NCBI GenBank assembly: GCA_027382625.1
Contig: JAJKFJ010021446.1
Coordinates: forward strand, 1-64,000
DNA: 64,000 nt
Origin: Tetmemena sp. SeJ-2015
Taxonomy: Eukaryota > Ciliophora > Spirotrichea > Sporadotrichida > Oxytrichidae
Direction of reading: 5' to 3'
The notes under the pieces are model-generated. The model made no database searches and was not told the origin of the DNA. It saw only the letters and a list, made by a program, of their open reading frames with translations. The first letter of the stretch is position 1. Each line of letters starts with the position of its first letter. This document shows, piece by piece, positions 26,464 through 37,050 of this stretch. The position numbers and the translations under genes were made by a program.

Positions 26464-29400
26464 TATTCATAATCTACCGACTCTTTAATTAATTATCTTA
26501 ATCTCATTTAAAGTTAAAAATTAAATTTTAAGTTGAAGAAAAATAATCATCAAATTAATAAATAATAAAATTACTTTCTTTTTTAATTTTTATTATATTA
26601 AAACATTGTTTCACTTTTATGATTGTAGGATTCTCTGTTAAATTCATTATATAATTCAAATATGCTAATATTTGTATTAGGATGAATTTTTTCTTAAATC
26701 TAAATAACTCTTATTTGTATAGTAGTCATTAATTATATTAAAAATATACAAAAATGACTATCATGAGAGGCTATAATAACTTTCCTTCTTTAAATAATCA
26801 TTATTCGTAATATGAGACAGTTAAAGTGGAAATGGAGAGCAAGGAATTAATCAAGAAATAAATTTAAAGTTATTATATATCTAAAAGTTAATATCAGTTA
26901 AAGCCTTAGAACTTTTAATGTAACTGTCTTAAATATATCAATTTAAATATTAGGTAAAAAAGGGTATCTTATTAAAAAAAATTAAATAAACCATTCCCCG
27001 CCCTTTTTTTAAAAAGCTTTTTTTTTCTAATTTTCATTATTTTAATTAGCTCAATTTTTAACTTTAATTTTTTATTTTTTTAAATTAAAAACTCTTTTAC
27101 AAACTCTTTCGTTACATACTTTATTTATCTTAGCCGATTTTGTCCTTGATAAGACTATGATTTCGATTGAGAAATCATAGTCTATCTTCTATTTTACATT
27201 TGATTTGTGGGATTTTGGGACGAGATTAACACTAGAACATATATTTATGAAATTAAGTAATCTATTAAATTTATGAATTACTGAGATTCGAAACCGATTC
27301 TTATTATTTTATTCCCTACAATTGGCCACCCAGACTTTCATCTATCTTATACTTCCCTTTATTTATAATCCATATCACGGTTTCCATATCGAATTCAACT
27401 TATATTATTAAGAACAAATTAATTCTTCTCCTTAAAGTGGATCCTTATTACAACATTTTTAAATTTCAAAAAACTTTTCTTTTTTGAATTTTTGAAACAA
27501 TTTTCTGTAAAATTTTAAAAGAAAATTTAACAATAAATTCTTTCTTTGTTGAAAAAAAAAACTATCATATTTATTTGTGAAAATTATAGGTAGTTAACTA
27601 TTTTAATGTACAACTTAATTTCATTTAGATTGTAAAATAAATAATAATGAAACTTTGCTATTTTGGGTTTCTTATTCATAGAAAACTTCTCTTAAAATAT
27701 TACTCCTTATTTTTAAAATAGACAAATAAAATGATGATATATATTATGCGTGGATTTATTTTTATTAATCCTTATTATTTAAGTGCAAATATTCTCGACA
27801 AGGATAAAAATATTAATAATTTAATTCCCCAATCATGCTACTAGAATATATGTTTATTTTATTTACACAGCTTCAAGTCTTTTTTCTCACAATATTATCA
27901 GGATCCAAGCTTATCTATGAGAAAGCTATTAATTTTTGTTTTAAAATACAAATAGCTATCCTTTGAAGAGCACGTTGAAATTATCTAAACAGCTTCAAAT
28001 TTCTTATAACCAAGAACAATTCAAATGATTGAGTTTAACAACTCCTTAATTATTTTTCATTTATAATCCATGATAATTTACTTTATTCTCTTCTTATATT
28101 AAATATTACTATGCTCAAAATTTAATAGGAAATCGGATTCTAATAAAAGCAAATGAATCAATAATTGCTATTTTTAAATTGATGTTTTGAAAAGTGAGGG
28201 AGGTACTCAATTTATTTAAGTTTTTAATATGATAATTAAAACTGTCATTTCGATAGTAGATATAATAGAAAATGAAGTCTTTGAATCTGAAATTAGGACT
28301 AACTCACAAACTTTTATAGCTTATTCAAATAAATACCATTACAAAGATGAAGTAATTAGAAAAAATTAGAATTTCAAGATTAATTCAATGTTTAAAACTT
28401 AATCTTAAAATTCCACTTTTCCCCAATTTAATTTTTATTTTGGGTATTATTTTACGAATTTTTTCACTAGTGGCTATTAGGCCAAGTTTTACTGTGAGTA
28501 TTAGCCACACATTTTCGTCTTTTACTGATTTTTTAGAGTTTGACAAAAATTTAAGACTTAGATATTCTGGCTGAGGAGAACGTTTCCTATAATTGCAGGA
28601 ATCAATAAATAAGTAAAATTATCTTTTTTTTTAAAAAATTTTTTGTTAACAATACTTAGCCGAAAAGGAGCGTCTAACTTTTAGCACGCAGGACTATTGC
28701 TCAAACTAAATAGTTTTTGAAAAATAGACGCTGAATGGACAATAATTAATAATTTACCTACCTTTTCTTGATTGATCAGCTATAACTAACATAAAATTAT
28801 ATTTATAATTAAATAGTGTTCATTTTAACAATCATTCATTTAAGTAAAAATATATAATAAAAGAAATTTAATCCTAGAGAGAAGAATTCTAATTTCTTCT
28901 TGAAAGTCAGGTTCTAAACTTGAATGAGAATAACAATGAGGATAATCAAAAAAGCTAAGACGCGCTAACTTTCATTTTTTAAGATATTAAATTTTCAAAA
29001 TGAGTATTGCCGACAAATTTAATATATATTTATTTACTATTTCTCTTACTCTAAGCCATCATTTTATTATAATAAATCACAAAAATCAAATGATCCCTTT
29101 GAATCAGAAGTATAACATGATCAAGAAGTACTTTGTCTAAATATGGAATACTCTTTCATTCAATTTCAGTCATCTTTTAAATTCATAATTCCTTGAAAAT
29201 CAAATATAATCCAATTATCTCCTAAAATTAGTCATTTAAGACATTATAATATAATGATAAGCTTTAATTAACAGTCAAATTATTTACAAAGCATTAGAAA
29301 CAATTCAACATTTAGAAAGATGCAAATATATTTAAGCATAAATTTACATATTATTCTATTATCTGAAGTAAGGAAAGATAACAAGCAAAAGAGTGAGACA

Positions 29401-29480
29401 GATAAGTAGAACTTGAAATTATTTTAATCACTGAGTCTAAGACACGACTAGATGTCGTCCTAAGTACATAACCAGGGAAC
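26464..29480. other. AT-rich germline DNA, nothing coding recognised
   Basis: About 3 kb of 75-80% A+T sequence without a recognisable domain. The only structured item is a 13-bp perfect stem at 27152-27183. Confidence 0.45.
27152..27183. repeat. Perfect inverted repeat, 13-bp arms, 6-nt loop
   Basis: AGACTATGATTTC and its exact reverse complement GAAATCATAGTCT surround GATTGA. It could fold as a hairpin RNA or cruciform. No gene is adjacent. Confidence 0.7.
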
Positions 29481-29931
29481 TATGTTTCCTCATCAGGATT
29501 AAAAAGGACCGCTAAAGAATGTTAGATTTGTGATAGAAAGATCTGAAAAAGCCTTTGTCTTTAACTTAAATATATTTAAACTAACTTCACAGAGCCACTA
29601 GACTAATGTGACGAATTTAGTTGGAAGGAGGCAATCAATAAATTTACTATTCAAAAATTCAAAGCATCAGCTTTTAATTCAAAATTTAAAAGCGAGTTTT
29701 TTGCTTTTTCACTCGGTCCTAACTTAGGAAAAGGTTCTTATTCTGAAGTTTATAAAGTAACCCCTAAACTAGTTGGTGATCTGGATCAAACTAACTATGC
29801 TTTCAATTCATATCAAAATATATAAGCGTCTAGTTTAAAATATTACTGATTGAAGGTTATTAGAAAGAGTAAGTACAGAGACCAAGATAATTTTATTTAA
29901 TTTTTAAGAGCTCAGATCACTTTTAGTTAAT
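29480..29931 (+). CDS. Protein kinase N-lobe segment (incomplete gene)
   Basis: The plus-strand frame contains CDEFSWKEAINKFTIQKFK, then FSLGPNLGKGSYSEVYKV: a glycine-rich loop (G-K-G-S-Y-S-E-V) preceded by the usual Leu-Gly. A long insert follows (PKLVGDLDQTNYAFNSYQN), then the beta-3 strand LKVIRKSKYRDQDN, whose Lys is the expected ATP-anchoring residue. The segment stops in the alpha-C region at about 29925, directly beside a transposon. Hinge, catalytic loop, DFG and APE are absent downstream on this strand. An in-frame TGA lies in YY-TGA-LKVI, where Ala is usual. The missing lobe may be the minus-strand segment at 35.6-37.0 kb. Confidence 0.8.
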
Positions 29932-29939
29932 GAAATAAG
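29932..29939. repeat. 8-bp target-site duplication, left copy (GAAATAAG)
   Basis: An identical GAAATAAG follows the element at 30706-30713. Confidence 0.8.
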
Positions 29940-30705
29940 GGGGGGGGACCGAAGTGCAACCCCTAAATATGAACAAAATGCCAATAAAAGTGCACATATA
30001 TTTAAAATCAGCTAAAAATGCCCAAAAAAAAGAATTTAAGTTTTAAAAATTTTTAAAAAAAAAATCATTTTTTTTTAAATTATAATTTTTAACTATTATG
30101 AGCAGTTTGAATGTTTACCCCCCTAAAACACATTTAAAAATTTAATTAAAATTTTTAAAAAAGGTTATCTGCTCTATAGTAGGTCGCCAGATAGCTGGAT
30201 TATTTGAGAACTTATTTGGCATATGAATTGATATGATTATGCTTAAAAATTATCCATATAATTGTCAGATACTCTAAAGTATGTTATAGAGTTTATCAAT
30301 GAGTTTACAGCAGTAATTTTATGTAATTGGAGATAAAATGATATTGGCTATTATATTTAAACTTATTAGATTCTTCTTAAAATAATATTCAAGTTAAGGT
30401 TGCAAAAATTTTGATCAAACTCAAAATCACATTAAAATAACTGAAGGGCGAATCATAATTAATATGTATATTAACTCTAGTATCTTCATAAGACTTTATA
30501 TTAATGAGTAAAACTAAGCTCGGAAATATTTTTAAGGTCATTTCATAAAATTTGAAATCATAAATTTTGTCCCTAATGGAAAATTTTTAATCTAAAAATT
30601 CATATGTTTTTTTTTCATTTTAGACGATTTTGGCCGAAATGGATGTTTTTTAATAATTTTTGATCATAAAAAGAGGGAGCTGTGCACTTCCGTCCGCCCC
30701 CCCCC
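29940..30705. mobile_element. Non-autonomous DNA transposon with G-tract inverted ends, copy 1 (766 bp)
   Basis: The left end is a run of G followed by ACCGAAGTGCA; the right end is TGCACTTCCGTCCG followed by a run of C, its inverted complement. Perfect 8-bp GAAATAAG duplications flank it. The interior is AT-rich with no transposase frame. It shares long stretches with the element at 34228-35049 (for example TCTGCTCTATAGTA and GATAGCTGGATTATTTGAGA). An 8-bp duplication fits hAT, P or Merlin-like transposition; the end sequence does not let me choose. It abuts the kinase N-lobe coding segment. Confidence 0.85.
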
Positions 30706-30984
30706 GAAATAAGTCTTCAGAGAACCCCAAATTTAAATAAATTTATTTTAAAAAATTTAAGATAAGTAGGTCTAGAAGTAAAATTTATTATAATATAATT
30801 TAAAAAAAAATTTAATAAATATACAAAATTAAATTGAAATTTTAATTTAAAAAAGGAATTTTTAATTTAAGGGGAAATTTTAAATTAGAAATTTATGGAT
30901 TTAAAGTTTATATCAAAATCAGCTCCGAAAATAAGGGTCCAAAAGCCAGCCATTTTTTACTCTCTTCCACCTAGTGTTTGAACA

Positions 30985-31680
30985 TTTTACACATTCTGAG
31001 GGCATTCTCTCTCTGGATTTTGCATGAATTCTGACTTGCTCTTTTCAATTAATTCGAGATAACATAGCTGGTCCATACTCTATTGTCACTTAACTTTCTA
31101 CTTGTCATCTGATGTACTTTTCTCTCATAGAAGTTGTCAAATACCAAAGAATTCGGAGTTTTCACTCTCCAATGTTGTTTAACAAAAACCCCCTTGGGGT
31201 TTATTCTTTTGCTATAATGAAATTTAATTAAAAATTAAATAATTATTTATATTCCCTTTTTTTAATAATTAAAACTAATTAAACTCGTTAAAATTTTTAA
31301 ATTTTTAAATTTTTTTAATAAGTTCATTTAAAATTATTAAGAATGTTTGCCTTAAAAGACATTAACTTTTAAGAATTCTTAATTAATTTAAAGCGAATAT
31401 AAATAAGTGTATTTAAGTTTTCCTAATTAAATTTCATTATAGCAATTAAGAATGGAAGACACTAGGAGAACAAAGTTAGAATGATAACAACATTGGATAG
31501 TGAAAACTCCGAATTCTTTGGTATTTGACAACTTCTATGAGAGAAAAGTAATCAGATGACAAGTAGAAAGTTCAGTGACAATACTGTTGGGACCAGCTAT
31601 GTTATCTCGAATTAATTGAAAAGAGCAAGTCAGAATTCATGCAAAATCCAGAGAGAGAATACCCTCAGAATGTGTAAAAA
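30985..31680. repeat. Large imperfect palindrome (fold-back element), arms about 200-250 bp
   Basis: The left arm 30985-31182 and right arm about 31482-31680 are inverted copies with a few mismatches, for example CACATTCTGAGGGCATTCTC against its complement GAGAATACCCTCAGAATGTG. A second inverted match (GCTATAATGAAATTTAATT at about 31212 and its complement at about 31424) extends the arms inward, leaving a loop of about 190 bp. No frame in the arms matches a known protein. Confidence 0.85.
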
Positions 31681-31699
31681 AAATTGGGGGTTTCAAAAC

Positions 31700-32820
31700 A
31701 GGGGGCAAGAGATTTTAAAAAAACCTTTTTTAAAGGTTATTTTCTTTTTTTACAACTTTAAAATTTTAAAAATTCATTTTATTTAAAAATTAAATTTTTT
31801 AATTTTTTTAAAAAAAAAATATTTTTTCAAAATTAAAAAAAATTTTTTTTTAAATTAAAAAAATTTTTTTTTTAAAATTTTTAATTTTCCCTTTTTTAAA
31901 AAATTTTAAAAAATTTATTCTTTTAATTATTAAAATTTTTAATAGGGAAAATAATTTTAAATTTCGTTTTTTAAATTAATCTATCTTCTTCTTGAACAAT
32001 AAAACAATTCGTATAAAAATAAATAAGTATAAAAAATATATATGCAATTTGAAAATAAAATTTATTGATAATTTAAAAATATTATATTCATCACCCAACA
32101 TAGTTGCAAAAATAAAATTAAAAAATATAAATGGCTGATTAATTCATTCTGAGAAGTAAAATAAATTTAAAGTTTTTATTATTTATAATCATATTCTGAT
32201 CTGATTCCAAAAGATGTAACTTAAGATTACATGTGTTATAAGATCACTAAAAGATCCTTTTAGATCTCTAAATGTTTAAGTTTTCCATTCCTCCTTAGGT
32301 GTCAGTAGTCTTGTAGTTTAATAGTTTTATCTTGCAGGAAGATGATTTTTCATTAACTGTATACTCATTTAATTTTATAGAACTAAATTTAGAGCTATTT
32401 AGTTAAAATAATTTAAATTTATTTTCTATCTTGAGAGACGAGATAAAATTAAAATTTGCTTAGATTTTTCAAGCTTTTATTTTCCTCCTTATTTTAATGA
32501 TTTTTAAAGGTCACATTGTTAAAGATTCCTTCATCTAATAAATTGCAAACCTCAACTTATTTCTTAAAATTATATAATTTGTACACTGAGAAAACAAATT
32601 AACTATTGAATAGGGCTTTTATTAGGATATGATGTTTGGCGTAATTTCTTAGTTTTCCAGTTACCGTTGTTGATTGTTGATGCAGTATTCACTATTGACA
32701 AAATAGTTTTATTTTTATAGATTTTGAAACTTAAGATTTTATGCTTAAGTTTTTTTCAGTTTCAAAGTTTAAATATATAGTTCAAGTTTTCAAAATATTA
32801 TTAAATTAAAAAGTTAAAAT
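31700..32820. other. AT-rich DNA with A/T homopolymer block
   Basis: 31700-31980 is almost pure A/T runs. The remainder is AT-rich without recognised coding. Confidence 0.45.
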
Positions 32821-32825
32821 CTAGC

Positions 32826-33235
32826 AGACGTGAGGTGGAACCAAAATTAGCTTGGCTGGAGTAGTGATATTAGCCATCACTTACTCAATACCACTGTTAC
32901 GTTGCCATTATCTCCCCTGGAGGCGATCTAGTTTAATAATCCGTGGTAAGAGGATAAGTATGTCTAATAGAGGGGCGTGGATTGAGGTAAGCCCCAAAGC
33001 AGTGCGAGAACTTTACTATGTCCCAACGCTGATTCAGGTTTTATTCGCACAGATGAGGTCGGCATATTAAGATGTACTCAGAGAGAACTTACGGGGTAGT
33101 CAGATTTGAAGTATCACTGCGGATTCTCTAGTCCCCAAATTGGAGCGGTGTGTCATCATTATTTATACTGACGTCATGGGATGACACGTGTTTATATGGC
33201 GAGGTTATACCTGTGATCGTTTCTCTTTTTCCCTA
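32826..33235. other. GC-richer island of unknown nature
   Basis: About 48% G+C in a region otherwise near 20-25%. A plus frame at 32852-33070 starts MAGVVILAITYSIPLLRC and continues to about 33106. A minus-strand frame is not better. A TATAAATA box is present on the minus strand (rc of about 33158-33165) and TGACGTCA at 33168-33175. It could be an isolated coding segment of a scrambled gene, an RNA gene or a transposon remnant. No tRNA, 5S or spliceosomal RNA signature was found. Confidence 0.4.
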
Positions 33236-33239
33236 ACTT

Positions 33240-34219
33240 AATTCCTTAAGTTTTCAAATCACTATCTAGGCATTAAATAATTATCCTATAAAACAAGAGG
33301 AGCTAATGTATAATAATTGCTTAACTCTTTACGTATTCTTGTATAAATATAACTTGCTAATTTTTTAAAAAAATCCATTTTCACTACTTGCATTAACGGT
33401 ATCATTACTAATCTATTTATATAGCATAACCTATTGTATATATAAAAATAGATTTATCTTTAATCTGACAATAAAGGCTGAATTTAAGTTGGATGGCTTA
33501 GACAATTAGCTATTAGATTTATTAAATTCGTTGGTAGTCACCAGTCTTAATTCTTCCAATTACACAATAATTTTTTTTTAAAAAAATAAAAAAACTAATA
33601 CCACCAATTTACTTTAATTATTAAAAATTTGATCTTGCGTTATATTATTATTTTTGCTCGGCTCTAATTTTTCTGATTATTTATGAATTTAAGATGAGTT
33701 ATAACGGGAAAAATATATTTAATAAGAAATGGATTAAATTTATAGTGTTGGATATTATCTGAAAGTTTGGGATTTACCAATTGTTCCTAAAGCCTTGAGA
33801 GAGAAATTAAATATATTTTGTTGAGGGGTCTAATTTCTTTCTGAAAAATCCACTTCTCTTAGGTAATGAAAAAGTCTGTGATTTCCCATGGCCAGGAACC
33901 TGCAAAGTTTGGGTATCACTAAACTAATTCATTTAATTGCATTTCTTGTTCTAACACTTTAAATACAATTCGATCTTAAATAAAAAATGCTAAAAATTTA
34001 AAGAAATAAAAATAGGATTATTTTAGGCAGACAAAGTTTATTTTAATTAATTGAACACTTAGCAGTATCATTTTCATCGCTAAGTTAAATATATTTAAGT
34101 TTAGTATAGGAGGGGCTTTAAAATTTAATTTTAGAAATTCATTTTAAATATTGCTTATCTTTAATTCAAAACTGAATCACATCTGTTTTATAAAAATAAT
34201 TCTGTTTTAAAATTTAAAA
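33240..34219. other. AT-rich DNA, no feature recognised
   Basis: No coding or repeat signal beyond simple A/T runs. Confidence 0.4.
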
Positions 34220-35057
34220 GAAATTCTGGGGGGGGGACGGAAGTGCACACCCCCTAAATATAAACAAAATGCCAATAAAAGTGCTCATGTAGTGTCAAAT
34301 TCAGCTAAAAATGCCAAAAAATTAAGTAATTCTGGCTTTTAAAATTTCCAAGAGAGTCATTTTTACGAATTTCAGTTTTTTATGCGATGATCTATTAATA
34401 TAATTTATTGAATTTAATATTCATGACTGATTTTTGTTATGAATATGTTTTATTCCCCAAAAATAACTAAGCATCATTTCATTACTTTATATTAAGCTAG
34501 TTATAAAGAGGTTATTTGCTCTATAGTAACTCCCCTGATAGCTGGATTATTTGAGAACTTATTTAAACCATGAATTGTTAAGATTATTCTTAAAAATTGT
34601 GCATATAATTGTAAGATCCTCTAAAGTATGTTATAGAGTTTATCAATGAGTTTTCAGAAATAATTTTATGTACTCGGAGATTAAGTGATCTAGGCTATTA
34701 TATTTAAACTTGTCAGATTCTTCTTTAAATAATATTCAAGTTAAGATTGCAAAGATTTAGATAAAACAGCCAAATCATATTTAAGAAACTGAAGGGCTAA
34801 TCATAATTAATATGTATATTAACTCTAGTATCTTCAAAATACTTTATATTCATGAGTAAAATAGAGCTAGGAAATAATTTTAAGGTCATTTCATAAAATT
34901 TGAAACCATAAATTTTGACCCACATGGAAATTTTTAAAGCTAAAAATTCTTAATTTTTTGGCATTTTTAGACGATTTTGGTCAAAATGAATGTTTTTTAA
35001 TAAATTTTTATCATAAAAAGTGGGGGGTGTGCACTTCCGTCCCCCCCCCGAAATTCT
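34220..35057. mobile_element. Non-autonomous DNA transposon with G-tract inverted ends, copy 2 (822 bp plus target duplications)
   Basis: The element proper is 34228-35049. It begins with a G-run followed by ACGGAAGTGCACACCCC and ends GTGCACTTCCGTC followed by a C-run. GAAATTCT at 34220-34227 is duplicated exactly at 35050-35057. Internal sequence is colinear with copy 1 with roughly 20-25% divergence by eye. No transposase frame is visible, so it must be mobilised in trans if at all. Confidence 0.88.
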
Positions 35058-35630
35058 TATGAAGTGATATTTTATACAATATTAAGGGAATTTTAACAAG
35101 TATATGAAATTTTAAAAAAATTCCTTTTCTTCGGTGTAAAGCAAATGATACCAAATTACTTGCAAAAAGAATTATTGAACAGAAATGCCAATCAATTATT
35201 TAAATTATCACTGCTGTAATAAATTTCTCATAATAATTAATTTAGAGGTTTACTTGCTATTGTTTTTATTAAAAGGTTAAAATAATTATAACTGAATTTT
35301 GTTTGAATCTTTAAGCATTTAGAATTTGTTTTGAGATTGATTTGAATTAGCAGAGCAGGCACTTGAAAATTCTTTGAAGAATTTAAAATTATATATTCAA
35401 GCTTAATAGGGAAAATATTATAAAACGATAATTATAAAATATCCCTTATAAATTAAAAAAATATATCATAGAAGTTATAATTTTAAATTCATAATACAAT
35501 TGCTTATAGCATTTCATTAAATCTTAAAAGTATAATAAAGAATTGACTATGCCTTGTCTATACTGGAGTGAAATTTATAATTAAAATTATGATAAATTTA
35601 TTTCCTGATGTATTTGAGAGGACTCTTAAA
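35058..35630. other. AT-rich spacer
   Basis: No feature seen. Confidence 0.4.
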
Positions 35631-35639
35631 TTCTTAAAC

Positions 35640-36960
35640 TCTTTCATCATTTGGTTGTAAGTTATCTTCCTACTTCGGCTAACATTATATAATCATTATT
35701 AAATATTAGAAGAGGTTTCTGAGCCTTTTGCCTCTTTCTCCATATTAAACCTTACAATGCTCAAAATAGAATCTTTGTGACTCAACTATTACCAGAATAT
35801 ATTTCATTCATTTAGAGAGTGAAGAAAATTAATTATAAATAGTTGTTAGTTCTTCTTAGAGTATCAAAAGAGTAATCACTATTTCCCTTATATCTAATTT
35901 AAGTAAATATCATCTTAAATTATTTTAAAGATATAATTTTAAAGGAATTTTACAAGCTCTCTATTTTTGAGAATGTAGAGGACTAAGGAAGTTATTGCTG
36001 GCCTATTCAAATATTTTAAAGGAGACTTCCTAAGCGCAATTTAAATAAATTAACTATATATAGGAATGCAACTTATAGGGGAAAGACTATCATTCCTCTA
36101 ATTGATCGTTTCTAGTACATTCATAAACTAATTTCAATACTTTGAATTTCATATATCAATAAAATTCGATTATTAAGAGTGAAATTAATTGCGTCAATCT
36201 CGTCAACAAAAAATTTAAAATTAATCACTAAACCACTTATGAGAGAGTGCTTCCTTGGCAGTTGGTCGATCTTCTTCTCTCCTACTTAGCAATTTTTTCA
36301 ATAAATCCTAACAGTTGGCTCCCACTATCAAGTTCTTCAATAATATATGGTTTATTATATTTAAATTCTGGATTTTTGATTTAACGTTACAGTCTGAGTT
36401 TGTAATTAAAACCTCCTCTTGGGTGCGGCCCTTAAATAATGAGTGCCCAGCTATTATGTTATAAATTATTGCCCCCACACTGAAAATGTCTGACTTGAAC
36501 GTGTACTTCCCTCCTTTCAGCACCTCAGGGGCTACATAACCCGGAGTTCCATAAATAATACAATTAAATGCTCTTGATGCAAGTATTTCGGTCAAGAATA
36601 ACTGCAAATCCAAAATCGGCAATATAAGCATCAGGATTTTTATCATTATCGTCAAAGCATAAAAGAATTAAGATGTAGTTATATGTAGATAATTATTTAA
36701 AAGAACGTTATCAGGCTAATTAAAATAAGAAAGAAGATGAGAATTTGCAGGCTTTAGATCTCTATGAATTATTTTTCTACCCTCCATGTAGTCACATTAA
36801 AATTAATTAAGCATGAGAGGAGCAGCTAAGTTGCTATTTGACGCACTTGATATTCCTTAATTTTCAGACCCTTCTTAATTTAACCCTTGAGAGTACCTCC
36901 TTAAATATAGTCAAGAAGAAGATAAGAATATCATTAGTAAGCCTAATTTTTTATCTAAAA
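35640..36960 (-). CDS. Protein kinase C-lobe segment (incomplete gene)
   Basis: Minus-strand blocks in order: hinge YSYLLLDYIQGGTLKGQIKK (about 36880-36940); catalytic loop GRKIIHRDLKPAN (about 36740-36785), with the catalytic Asp of HRD and the Asn; a magnesium-loop region broken near 36640; activation segment YGTPGYVAPEVLKGGKYTFK (about 36500-36575) with the APE motif; SDIFSVGAIIYNIIAG; and subdomain XI RREEDRPTAKEALSHKWF (about 36230-36290). The C-terminal tail may run to about 35640. Frame changes between blocks are consistent with IESs at about 36640-36740 and 36800-36840. There is no N-lobe on this strand: the next gene starts divergently at 37051. I infer this may belong with the N-lobe at 29.5 kb. 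Confidence 0.82.
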
Positions 36961-37050
36961 GTAAGAGAAAATTATAAAATGGACTATTAAAATGAGCTAT
37001 CCTATAATAAAACTTAGCTAAATTTATAGTAATCAAAAGAAAAATTGCTC

